NCBI GenBank assembly: GCA_035541995.1
Contig: DATKMG010000288.1
Span: forward strand, 1 to 7,813
Length of the DNA stretch: 7,813 nt
Origin: DATKMG01 sp035541995
GTDB lineage: Bacteria > Acidobacteriota > Terriglobia > Versatilivoradales > Versatilivoraceae
Direction of reading: 5' to 3'
Below, piece after piece: positions 1-6,371 of the stretch. Under the pieces are notes generated by a model. That model saw only the letters and a list, made by a program, of their open reading frames with translations. It did no database searches and was not told where the DNA came from. The translations under genes were made by a program, and so were the position numbers. The stretch's first letter is position 1, and the number at the start of each line of letters is the position of its first letter.

Positions 1-924
1 CGAGAAACTGGATCCAGCTCGCGCCACTGCAGCTCCGCCGTAGCGTTGACTGACCGCACTATTCGGATAGTGGACTCCCTGCCGATGGACGGGATCGTGC
101 GTCCAGGTGGCGCCAGCTCGATACCCGTGTCCGCCGTAACCATAATGATTGAAAAAGTAATGGTTCTGATAGATCGAGCAATGGTACCAGTTAGGTCCCC
201 ACCCCCAACCACCCCAACCAAGGCCGCCGAAAAAGCCTCCAATATAAATGCCAGGGCCAAATCCGAATCCGAATCCAAAGCCGAAATACGGGTAGTCCCA
301 AGCGGGGTAATAACCGTAGAGGGGTGGTCCCCAGATGTACTCAGGATTGTAATAAGGCACGTAGACCACCTCGGGGTTGGCCGGTTGAATCACAATCGCC
401 GATTGGTCCCCTTGCCTCTCGGTCGTGACGGTTTCCTGCGCGTTGGAATGCAGTTTGCCAGCCGCCATGGCTTGGGCCCGCATCCGCTGCACGGCATTCA
501 TGACATCGGCCTGTTGTGAGAGGAAGGCGTTGCCCAGATCGGTGGTCCAGCGGATGTCGGCGTTCAAACGGTTGATCACATCGGGGAAAACTACGAGGGC
601 CTGGATACTGGGATCCCAATTCTGCTGGCGTGCCGCATCCACCAGTTGGGGGCCCTGTAGATTGCGATTCTGCTGCAACCACTGCCCCGCCTCGGCGATC
701 TCCAGCGGATAGGTGGCCGCGACCAGCACTTGGCTGAGCAAGGCATCCGGGTAAAGCGCAACGGGCGCAACCAGGGTGTCCAACTGTTGCGGTGAAAGGA
801 GTTGTTCGGGAGCTTGGGCGGGAGGTGCTGGTTGTTGCGCAACCAAAAGGCCGCCAGCCAGAAGCCAAACACAAACCAGACAGAAAGCCTGGCGAATAAT
901 CGACTGAACTTTGATGGTCTTCAT
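1..924 (-). CDS. DUF3300 family secreted protein (C-terminus beyond window)
   Basis: Open for 308 codons from ATG at 924 to the window edge with no stop, so the gene is partial. GGAGGT sits 5 nt upstream of the ATG and fixes the start. Residues 1-29 form a signal peptide (KTIKVQSIIRQ, a hydrophobic core, then LVA before QQ), so the product is exported. Residues about 38-205 match the DUF3300 pattern: LLSPQQLDTLVAPVALYPD, then LLSQVLVAATYPLE, an NWDPSIQALVVFPDV segment, and NPEVVYVPYYNPEYIWG. After about residue 205 the chain is low-complexity and rich in Gly, Phe, Tyr and Trp, including a (GF)n run. DUF3300 proteins are envelope-associated and have no established function. The family call is from remembered family features. 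It is separated by 482 nt from the next gene upstream and is probably transcribed on its own. Confidence 0.85.
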   Translation of the reverse strand, partial: MKTIKVQSIIRQAFCLVCVWLLAGGLLVAQQPAPPAQAPEQLLSPQQLDTLVAPVALYPDALLSQVLVAATYPLEIAEAGQWLQQNRNLQGPQLVDAARQQNWDPSIQALVVFPDVINRLNADIRWTTDLGNAFLSQQADVMNAVQRMRAQAMAAGKLHSNAQETVTTERQGDQSAIVIQPANPEVVYVPYYNPEYIWGPPLYGYYPAWDYPYFGFGFGFGFGPGIYIGGFFGGLGWGGWGWGPNWYHCSIYQNHYFFNHYGYGGHGYRAGATWTHDPVHRQGVHYPNSAVSQRYGGAAVARAGSSFS

Positions 925-1406
925 GATGCACCTCCATTGGGTGTCACGTACCACTTTCTCTTAGCCACGCTGCGGGCCAAATGCCAATCTGTTGACCAGC
1001 CGTCACTTGGTGCGGCGGCTGGGCGCGGCGGGGATGGCTGAATACCACTATCTCCGGTGGTTTGCGGCCGAATGTGCAGGCCCGCTACTCGCTTGGTTTT
1101 GTAATCCAGCGGGCAAGCAGGCTCCGCCCCGCACAGCCAACGCGTGCGGCGTTATGGGGCATTAGCGGAAGCCGTTTCTGGCCCGTGCGGAAGTGCCGGG
1201 TAGCTGAGCCGCGGGAGACGCTCAGATGTCTTGTTCGGCTGGGAGCCGTTGGGGCTGTGATCGTACTCGACGGCGTCACCCCGCCGCCGCACAGCCTGAT
1301 TGAATGCGAGCCGATTTGGGCAGGCCGAGCGTCCATCGCTCGGCCTCTTGCCAGGTCAGGCATCAGGTTCTGTGTGTCTGGGCTGCGGCCAAAGCCTTCT
1401 CTTCGT
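925..1406. other. Hairpin-rich non-coding stretch
   Basis: No credible gene is visible here. The long reading frames that cross it have improbable Arg/Pro/Ala-rich products and overlap real genes. It holds several exact inverted repeats: CCAGCCG/CGGCTGG at 996-1022, CTGAGC/GCTCAG at 1204-1225, CGGCT-ggg-AGCCG at 1236-1248, CGGCG/CGCCG at 1271-1286 and a 10-bp stem at 1322-1346. It contains the end of the lipoprotein transcript and the leader of the DUF3300 gene. Whether the middle part encodes a structured RNA cannot be decided from one sequence. Confidence 0.5.
1322..1346 (-). terminator. Perfect 10-bp stem-loop downstream of lipoprotein gene
   Basis: AGGCCGAGCG and CGCTCGGCCT pair perfectly around a 5-nt loop, 60-85 nt after the lipoprotein stop codon. 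Position and stability suit a transcription terminator for the secreted-peptide/lipoprotein unit. There is no T-run after the stem on either strand, so it is not a classical intrinsic terminator. It could instead stabilise an mRNA 3' end or belong to the other hairpins of this stretch. Confidence 0.45.
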
Positions 1407-1712
1407 TCAGCGCCAGCGGCCTTCGTGCCAGCGGTGCTGGTCGTGCCGGTCTTCCCAGTAGCCGGGCTCCCAAACTGCCCCTCGCCGCGGAGGGCGCACC
1501 CAGCGCCCCGGGGTCCATACGTAGTCCCTCCCGACCCAGCGCCAATACCCGCCGATCCACACAACCCCCGGTCCGGGAGCCACGCCATATGCTTCCACGC
1601 GGGGCGGCGGAGGAGGAGCACTCACATACCCGTAAGCGCGTACGTGGGCGCCACAGCCCGCCATGATAAACGAGGCCAGGACTATTCCTAACAACACAGT
1701 TCGCTTTGTCAT
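1407..1712 (-). CDS. W-x-P-G-x-W repeat lipoprotein
   Basis: A 101-aa protein. The start at 1712 is chosen because GGGAGGTGAG lies directly before it; an in-frame ATG at 1748 has no such site and would sit inside the preceding gene. MTKR plus a hydrophobic stretch ends in the lipobox-like MAGC, so Cys20 is the likely lipidation site and the product would be anchored in a membrane. After a proline run (APPPPPPR) come aromatic repeats: GGYWRWVGRDYVWTPGRW, AVWEPGYW and the ending EGRWR. These fit the WXXGXW/YXWGXW repeat group of small envelope proteins, whose role is unknown. It is the second gene of a unit: the stop of the 59-aa peptide gene lies 2 nt before this ATG and overlaps its ribosome-binding site. 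Confidence 0.8.
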   Translation of the reverse strand: MTKRTVLLGIVLASFIMAGCGAHVRAYGYVSAPPPPPRVEAYGVAPGPGVVWIGGYWRWVGRDYVWTPGRWVRPPRRGAVWEPGYWEDRHDQHRWHEGRWR

Positions 1713-1714
1713 GC

Positions 1715-1894
1715 TCACCTCCCGATCCAGAATGGATTGAGAACCCAATCCACAAGATCATGTTTGGCAGTGATGGTGCCAGCGGTCGCAGCTGTTGGCA
1801 TGGCTGCGGATGTCTGAGCAAAGCAGGGACTGGAGCCCATAACCAACGCGCAAATGATTCCGGTGAGTCGGAAAAGCGGTCGGTTTCCATTCAT
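1715..1894 (-). CDS. 59-aa secreted peptide, unrecognised
   Basis: The ATG at 1894 is preceded by AAAGGAG with 6-nt spacing, which argues for translation from here and not from upstream in-frame ATGs. Residues 1-26 form a signal peptide (NGNRPLFR, hydrophobic core, PCFA before QTS). That leaves a mature peptide of about 33 residues ending in DLVDWVLNPFWIGR, which could be a membrane-surface amphipathic tail. I do not recognise the family. The last codons (ATC GGG AGG TGA) double as the ribosome-binding site of the lipoprotein gene, and the stop is 2 nt before that ATG. The two are therefore probably translated in a coupled way and act in the same envelope compartment. The chance that it is non-coding is low given signal peptide, SD and coupling together. 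Confidence 0.7.
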   Translation of the reverse strand: MNGNRPLFRLTGIICALVMGSSPCFAQTSAAMPTAATAGTITAKHDLVDWVLNPFWIGR

Positions 1895-2047
1895 CCCTGT
1901 CTCCTTTCTGAGTAGACACCTCACCAACCCCACAGCAGATGACTCGCCAAAGAGCCAGTCCTCCGAGATGCCGTGTAAGATCAATAGTTAGAGGTCCTGA
2001 AGAGATAATGCCCTGGAGAGAAATCGCAGGTTGCCCTAGGGCTTTGC

Positions 2048-2071
2048 GCCTCAGTGAGGCAGATTGCCTCA
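2048..2071. promoter_or_regulatory. Cluster of three GAGGC/GCCTC half-sites (candidate operator)
   Basis: Two overlapping inverted repeats share a central arm. GCCTCA-g-TGAGGC spans 2048-2060 and TGAGGCA-gat-TGCCTCA spans 2055-2071; both are perfect. This looks like a multi-site operator for a dimeric repressor. It lies about 160 nt upstream of the secreted-peptide start. Its core, read on the minus strand as GAGGCAATCTGCCT, is repeated exactly at 6677-6690. Function is inferred from symmetry, position and the second copy; the regulator is unknown. Confidence 0.4.
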
Positions 2072-2152
2072 ATGGCCAATGCCTGCGACAGACCATCAGA
2101 TTCCCTCAGTCGCAGAAAATCAGGAGGAGTGCTGATCCGGAAAGACAAAGAT

Positions 2153-2166
2153 GAATCACTGGATTC
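2153..2166 (-). terminator. Weak stem-loop after chimeric membrane gene
   Basis: GAATC-cagt-GATTC on the minus strand begins 13 nt after the TAA stop and is followed by the T-rich ATCTTTGTCTTT. The stem is only 5 bp and AT-rich, so this is at best a weak terminator. Confidence 0.25.
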
Positions 2167-2178
2167 GCAACACCTTCG

Positions 2179-2934
2179 TTAAGAAGCCAGTTCCTGCACT
2201 GTGCGCAGAAAGGTGATGACGTCCTCACGGCTCAGCATGCCAACCACTTGGTTATTGGTCATCACGGGAAGTTGGTTCACTCCGTCGCGATCCATCTGCT
2301 GCAGGGCGACCCCCAGTTCCTCGTCCGACCTTATGCGCATCAACTTGTCCAGTGGGAGCATGGCTTGGGCGGCGCTCGTCGTCTGCCACTCCTCCCGCGG
2401 AACTATCCTTATCCGATGCAGCGTCATGAGGCCAACAGTGTCTGATCCGCGATTGACAAGGAAACAACGCTGCCCGCCGCTAAGAATGTGCTCGTCCACC
2501 AATTGTTGCAGTGTCAATTCTGCAGGAATGGCAACGCAATGACTGCTCATGGCCTGCGCAACCTTGTGCCCGGCCAGCAAACCTTGAAACATCACTTGCT
2601 GTATCTGCGCAGAAGCGGCGTTGTCGAGAAACCAGCCGATGAATGCGATCCACAGCCCGCCACCAAAGTTACCCGAGAACATCCGCCAGCGGAGCGGCTT
2701 TGATATCTTCGCGCGGCCAAGGACTCGCTGCCAGATGCGGGCCTCCGTCACGTAGGTTCCCATCTGGAGCAAGAGGGCGACGATCAGCCAGCCAGGCCGA
2801 GCGTGGAGCACGAGCTGAGCGAATGCCATCTCGTCGCTGTGGTGTGTGGCGAACATCGCCACGGCGACCAGAAGGCCCAGCCCAAAGAACCACGGAACCC
2901 AACGGGCGAGAACCTTTGGTCGAACCACCATCAT
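2179..2934 (-). CDS. Chimeric membrane protein: UPF0104-like N-terminus fused to site-2-protease-type CBS pair
   Basis: A 251-aa protein with two unlike parts. Residues 1-82 carry two hydrophobic helices (about 12-29 and 48-60) with AFAQLVLHARPGWLIVALLL, GTYVTEARIWQRVL and RAKISKPL, resembling the start of UPF0104/lysylphosphatidylglycerol-synthase-type membrane proteins, normally above 300 aa. From about residue 84, FSGNFGGGLWIAFIGWFLDNAA resembles the last membrane helix of M50 (site-2) proteases with CBS domains. It is followed by CBS 1 (about 125-180, LTLQQLVDEHIL, CFLV, VGLMTLH) and CBS 2 (about 188-247, DGVNQLPVM, VVGMLSREDVITFLR). The protease HExxH site and the rest of the flippase-like domain are absent. 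Both halves are in frame, so a membrane-tethered adenylate-binding CBS module could be made. The ATG at 2934 has no strong ribosome-binding site and may depend on coupling to the leader-like ORF ending 2 nt before it. Family assignments are from memory. Confidence 0.75.
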   Translation of the reverse strand: MMVVRPKVLARWVPWFFGLGLLVAVAMFATHHSDEMAFAQLVLHARPGWLIVALLLQMGTYVTEARIWQRVLGRAKISKPLRWRMFSGNFGGGLWIAFIGWFLDNAASAQIQQVMFQGLLAGHKVAQAMSSHCVAIPAELTLQQLVDEHILSGGQRCFLVNRGSDTVGLMTLHRIRIVPREEWQTTSAAQAMLPLDKLMRIRSDEELGVALQQMDRDGVNQLPVMTNNQVVGMLSREDVITFLRTVQELAS

Positions 2935-2936
2935 CG

Positions 2937-2984
2937 TCAGCCCGCCCCGATTTCATGCCTTGGTAATGGACGCCTTTTCATCAT
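2937..2984 (-). CDS. 15-codon leader-like ORF
   Basis: It reads MMKRRPLPRHEIGAG and has the best ribosome-binding site of this interval: TGGAGGAG with short spacing to the ATG at 2984, starting 19 nt after the phosphorylase stop. Its TGA lies 2 nt before the ATG of the chimeric membrane gene, so ribosomes terminating here could restart on that gene. Either it is a coupling leader, or it is the true start of the membrane gene separated by a frameshift. It is basic and too short to assign a role. Confidence 0.4.
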   Translation of the reverse strand: MMKRRPLPRHEIGAG

Positions 2985-3003
2985 GGCTTCTCCTCCAGTA
3001 AGA

Positions 3004-5550
3004 TCAGCGCTGCCACAGGATCCGAGAAGCCTCCAGGGGAACCGCAACGCCGTCGCAGTGCGGTATCACGCGCGCCGTATAGTCCGCTGGTGGGCGGGCG
3101 GCCGACACAGCCGCGCTGTAAACGGTGCCGCCCGACATGCCTGCGAGTTGGCTAACGCGCTTCATCTCCTGCCGCAGCGGAGCGCCGCCGTTGATTCCAT
3201 CAGCATAGAGCTCGACTCGCACCGCATTCGGGTCGAGGTCATTGAGATATACCTCTGTCTCAAAGATGTGCTGGGCCGCATTGGTCTGTACCTTCACGTC
3301 GCCAAAACGTAGCGTGACCCATTTCTCTTTCAGAGTATGTTCCCAATTGACTATGTTCCTGCCCACCGCGCCTTTATCGGCAGCGCGTTCACGGTAGGTG
3401 GCTGCAGCCGGGAGGTAGTGTTGCTCGGTGTATTCGCGCACTGTTCGGGTCGCGCAAAAGCGCGGCGTCAGCCGTGCCATGCTTTCCCGCATTCGCTGGA
3501 CCCAGGCGGTGGGGATCCCGTTCTTGTCGCGGGCATAGAACTCGGGGATCACCTCCCGCTCGAGCAGGTCGTAGAGCGCGTCGGCTTCGACGGCGTCCCA
3601 GGCAGGATCATCGCCGTGTTCCTGGCCGTCTCCCAACGCCCACCCCACTTCAGGTGTATAGGCTTCCACCCACCAGCCGTCCAACTCCGACAGGTTGATG
3701 CCGCCATTCACGAGCACCTTCATGCCGCTTGTTCCACTTGCCTCCCAGGGTCGCCGTGGTGTATTGATCCAGACATCCACCCCCTGTACCAGGTGCTCCG
3801 TTAACAGCATGTCGTAGTCGCTCAGGAAGACGATGTGGGGTCGGGTGTCTGGCTGGCGGATGAAATCTATCCATTCATGGATCAAGGCCTGTCCCGCCCG
3901 GTCCTCCGGATGGGCCTTGCCAGCGATGAAGAGTTGCACCGGGCGCTCAGGATTAGCCAAAAGGCGCAGCAATCGCGCCGGATTATGCAACAGCAGATTC
4001 GGTCTCTTGTAGGTTGCGAAGCGGCGCGCAAAACCGAGGGTCAGGGCGTTGGGATCAAAGAGATGCTTCACCTCGTCAACCGCCTCGGGCGACGCGCCTG
4101 AGGCCGTCAGTTGCCGGGACAATCGCTCTCGAGCGTATTCAACAAGAGACTTGCTGGCGGCAGTGCGAAATTGCCAGAGCCTGGCGTCGGAGACGGACCG
4201 AATATCCGACTCTAGGGTTTTCGTCGTCCCCAGCCAGCGCTGCTTTCCACAGGCTTCCGTCCAAAGATCATCGGCCGGGGCCGAGTCCCAGGTCGGCATG
4301 TGGACCCCGTTGGTCACATGTCCGACCGGGACTTCGTCTTCCGGCCAGTGTGGAAAGCGAGACAGAAAGAGGTGCCGGCTTACCTTTCCGTGCAAGCGAC
4401 TCACACCATTCACAGCCCCGCTCCCGCGGATTGCCAGATAGGCCATATTGAAACTTTCCGATGAGTCGTTCGGGTTCTGGCGGCCCAGGGCCAGCAATTC
4501 TTGGAGTGCAATGCCGAGCTTCTGCTCGGCATAACCACCGAGGTATTGCTCGATGAGGGCTGGGGCGAAACGGTCAAAGCCGGCAGGCACTGCGGTGTGG
4601 GTGGTGAAGAGGTTTCCCGCTCGAGTGACAGCCAGCGCGACTTCGAAGGGCTGCGCGGTCTCTTGCATGAAACTGCGGGCTCGTTCCAACACGGCAAAGG
4701 CCGCATGCCCTTCATTCAGATGACAGACTTCCGGCTGGATGCCAAGCGCACCGAGCAGTCGCCAACCGCCAATCCCGAGGAGCAGTTCTTGCTTGAGGCG
4801 CAGCTCCGGCCCGCCGCCATACAACTCGCTGGTAATTCCCCGATGAGCAGGGAAGTTTGCCGCGTCATTGCTGTCAAGCAGGTAAAGTTTCACCCGGCCG
4901 ACCTGGACCTGCCAGGCGCGCAGCCAGACCGAGTAGCCGGGCAAGGCGATCTCCAACCGCAACCACTCGCCGTTCGCTTGGCGCAAAGGCGTGATCGGCA
5001 ATTGCCCGGGGTCGTTATACGGAAAGAGGGCCTGTTGCGCTCCGTCCTTGTCGATCACCTGGCGAAAATAGCCTTGCTGGTACAGCAGACCCACGCCGAC
5101 CACTGGCACGCCCAGATCGCTGGTGGCTTTGAGCTGATCGCCGGCTACATTGCCAAGCCCGCCCGAGTAGATGGGCAAAGCTTCGCTCAACATAAATTCC
5201 ATGCTGAAATAAGCGGCACAGGTCAGGGAACCCTGCGAATGATTCTGTTGAAACCAGGCGGGCGCCTCCATCGCTTGCCGCCTGGTCTCAACCAGGGCAT
5301 CAACGTTTTTGCGAAAAACGGGATCGGCCAACACACGCTCAACCTGGTCGCGCGAGACCGTCTGCAGGACAACCCAGGGGTTATGTGTGATTTCCCACAG
5401 TTCGGGATCAAGCTGCCGCCACACTTCGTCGGTAGCATGATTCCACGACCAGCGCATATCCAGGGCCAGCTCCGCAAGGGAATCGAATCCCTCGACTTCC
5501 GTGGGCAGAAGATTGTAGATGGGGTGGCTGACACGTGTCTGTTTACTCAT
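3004..5550 (-). CDS. glgP: Alpha-glucan phosphorylase (GT35, DUF3417 type)
   Basis: An 848-aa cytoplasmic enzyme that releases glucose-1-phosphate from glycogen or maltodextrin using pyridoxal phosphate. The ATG at 5550 is chosen for its GGGAGGAG site; the frame stays open to 5721 but that extension is basic and unlike the family. Residues about 10-100 match the DUF3417 N-terminus (YNLLPTEVEGFDSLAELALDM, RWSWNHATDEVW). Then come YFSMEFMLSEALPIYSGGLG, CHLNEGHAAF and THTAVPAGFDRF. RRFATYKRP supplies Arg510 and Lys515, equivalent to the phosphate-site pair Arg569/Lys574 of muscle phosphorylase. EASGTSGMKVLVNGG carries Lys611, which holds the cofactor. The C-terminal extension (about 735-848, ending in PLEASRILWQR) is normal for the roughly 850-aa family. 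All catalytic motifs are intact, unlike its neighbours. It lies 206 nt after the PRC-barrel gene and 69 nt before the chimeric gene, probably in one transcript. Confidence 0.95.
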   Translation of the reverse strand: MSKQTRVSHPIYNLLPTEVEGFDSLAELALDMRWSWNHATDEVWRQLDPELWEITHNPWVVLQTVSRDQVERVLADPVFRKNVDALVETRRQAMEAPAWFQQNHSQGSLTCAAYFSMEFMLSEALPIYSGGLGNVAGDQLKATSDLGVPVVGVGLLYQQGYFRQVIDKDGAQQALFPYNDPGQLPITPLRQANGEWLRLEIALPGYSVWLRAWQVQVGRVKLYLLDSNDAANFPAHRGITSELYGGGPELRLKQELLLGIGGWRLLGALGIQPEVCHLNEGHAAFAVLERARSFMQETAQPFEVALAVTRAGNLFTTHTAVPAGFDRFAPALIEQYLGGYAEQKLGIALQELLALGRQNPNDSSESFNMAYLAIRGSGAVNGVSRLHGKVSRHLFLSRFPHWPEDEVPVGHVTNGVHMPTWDSAPADDLWTEACGKQRWLGTTKTLESDIRSVSDARLWQFRTAASKSLVEYARERLSRQLTASGASPEAVDEVKHLFDPNALTLGFARRFATYKRPNLLLHNPARLLRLLANPERPVQLFIAGKAHPEDRAGQALIHEWIDFIRQPDTRPHIVFLSDYDMLLTEHLVQGVDVWINTPRRPWEASGTSGMKVLVNGGINLSELDGWWVEAYTPEVGWALGDGQEHGDDPAWDAVEADALYDLLEREVIPEFYARDKNGIPTAWVQRMRESMARLTPRFCATRTVREYTEQHYLPAAATYRERAADKGAVGRNIVNWEHTLKEKWVTLRFGDVKVQTNAAQHIFETEVYLNDLDPNAVRVELYADGINGGAPLRQEMKRVSQLAGMSGGTVYSAAVSAARPPADYTARVIPHCDGVAVPLEASRILWQR

Positions 5551-5593
5551 AGTTTCTCCTCCCAATTTGCTGTGGACCGGACCTAAGAATGGA

Positions 5594-5779
5594 TCAGTTA
5601 TGGTTTCCCTCCTTGCGCCACTCATCCTTGGCTTCGCTTGCCGTCTGCTGATGAAGTACCGACGACGCACGACATTTCTCCTGCCCAGGCACCGGCGCCG
5701 CCGCCAAAGCATCGCTGACAATCGTTTGGGCTTCCTCCAGGATGCGGCGCAGATGATCAGTTCCCCGGAAGCTCTCTGC
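5594..5779 (-). pseudogene. Orphan reading frame, probable remnant of a deleted gene
   Basis: 61 codons with balanced, coding-like composition: AESFRGTDHLRRILEEAQ, TIVSDALAAAPVPGQ, then TASEAKDEWRKEGNHN and TGA at 5596-5594. No ATG starts it. TAA at 5782-5780 cuts the frame, and the same frame continues sensibly upstream of that stop (TTIPGTENIYKI). It overlaps, in another frame, the tail of the PRC-barrel ORF. The simplest reading is the 3' part of a small soluble alpha-helical protein gene that lost its start and gained a stop. I do not recognise the family. It ends 43 nt before the phosphorylase start, as a former operon member would. Confidence 0.4.
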
Positions 5780-6371
5780 TTAGATCTTGTAGATGTTCTC
5801 GGTTCCTGGGATAGTCGTGCCGGTGCGTCGTGGGGGCGCTAAGAGTTTTCTCGAAAGGAATGAAATCTTCCAGGTGGCCAATCTCACCATCCGTCGCCTC
5901 GATGTGATAGCCAGTCACCTCTTTGGTGCTGCGTAGATGCGTATCCGCCGGCTCTTTTTCTGCCCTGGATGCCGATGCTTCCGCCACAACGGACCTTTGA
6001 ATAGCCAGGGCTGCCGGATCGGTCATAGAGCCCCAAAGATAAGGTCCTTCCCAATAAAAGGGATAACCGTAATACCCCAAATATTCGGCCTCATGTTGCC
6101 GGGAGACGGGCTTGTGCGTATCGATGTCTGGGCTGCCCTCTACTTGCTTTTTCGTCAATACTACCTCAAGTTGCTTTGATTCCCAATCCGTCTTACCGAC
6201 GGCAATGGGCGAGATAAGCACTAGCCGGCCCGCCAGCCAACTGCCGGTGCTAACCACCAGGTAACGGATGGCCCAGGTCTTATCGTCGAAATAAAACTGA
6301 TCCACCTTCCCAATCTCTCCGTCCAGGGCTCGGAGCGTAAAACCTTGCAGATGAGTGACACTTCTTAACAT
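5757..6371 (-). CDS. PRC-barrel protein, second domain truncated
   Basis: 204 aa from ATG 6371, which has AAGGAGG with 8-nt spacing. Residues about 5-80 form a complete PRC-barrel: LRALDGEIGKVDQFYFDD, TWAIRYLVVSTGSWL, VLISPIAVGK and the typical SPDIDTHKPVSRQHE tail, followed by YYGYPFYWEGPYLWG. A linker leads to a second PRC start (146-171, LRSTKEVTGYHIEATDGEIG then HLEDFI). There family likeness stops. Residues 172-204 (PFEKTLSAPTTHRHDY and onward, rich in Arg, His and Asn) are unrelated to the expected TWAIRYLVV continuation, and no other frame supplies it. Two-domain relatives are usually about 250-300 aa, so this gene has lost its end at about position 5858. PRC-barrel proteins of this type are linked to stress and surface conditions without a defined reaction. 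The frame is also open from ATG 6518 with its own GAGGAG site, a less likely alternative start. Confidence 0.75.
   Translation of the reverse strand: MLRSVTHLQGFTLRALDGEIGKVDQFYFDDKTWAIRYLVVSTGSWLAGRLVLISPIAVGKTDWESKQLEVVLTKKQVEGSPDIDTHKPVSRQHEAEYLGYYGYPFYWEGPYLWGSMTDPAALAIQRSVVAEASASRAEKEPADTHLRSTKEVTGYHIEATDGEIGHLEDFIPFEKTLSAPTTHRHDYPRNREHLQDLSRELPGN

Larger units (their letters stand above)
1895..2178. other. Intergenic region upstream of the secreted-peptide/lipoprotein unit
   Basis: There is no gene in these 284 nt. The region holds the end of the chimeric membrane gene's transcript on the right and must hold the promoter of the peptide/lipoprotein unit on the left. The clearest structure is the half-site cluster at 2048-2071. 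I do not see a convincing -35/-10 pair on the minus strand. The word ACTATTGATC (minus strand, 1988-1979) also occurs on the plus strand at 6699-6708. Confidence 0.5.

Noticed and set aside
341..937. 198-codon minus-strand ORF starting near the DUF3300 start
   Set aside because: It is a shifted frame of the DUF3300 gene; the family-matching frame starts at 924 with a better ribosome-binding site.
960..1000. Possible sigma-54 promoter (minus strand TGGCA...CCGCA) upstream of DUF3300
   Set aside because: The -24 part fits but the -12 part matches only GC-A; spacing alone is not enough and no activator site is visible.
1041..1060. Word CACTATCTCCGG shared with about 6739-6752
   Set aside because: Only 12 bases, flanks do not match and the settings differ; a chance repeat is plausible at this length.
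1062..1691. 209-codon plus-strand ORF and the overlapping minus-strand ORFs 1085-1621 and 1363-1890
   Set aside because: Products are Arg/Pro/Ala-rich without family likeness, lack good ribosome-binding sites and overlap the lipoprotein and secreted-peptide genes.
4501..5586. 361-codon plus-strand ORF
   Set aside because: Antisense to the intact phosphorylase gene. Its open length follows from codon bias of glgP, it has no domain-like pattern, and it overlaps the glgP start region.
5551..5721. N-terminal extension of the phosphorylase to 5721
   Set aside because: The extension is very basic, unlike the DUF3417 family start, overlaps the orphan frame, and the ATG at 5550 has an excellent ribosome-binding site.
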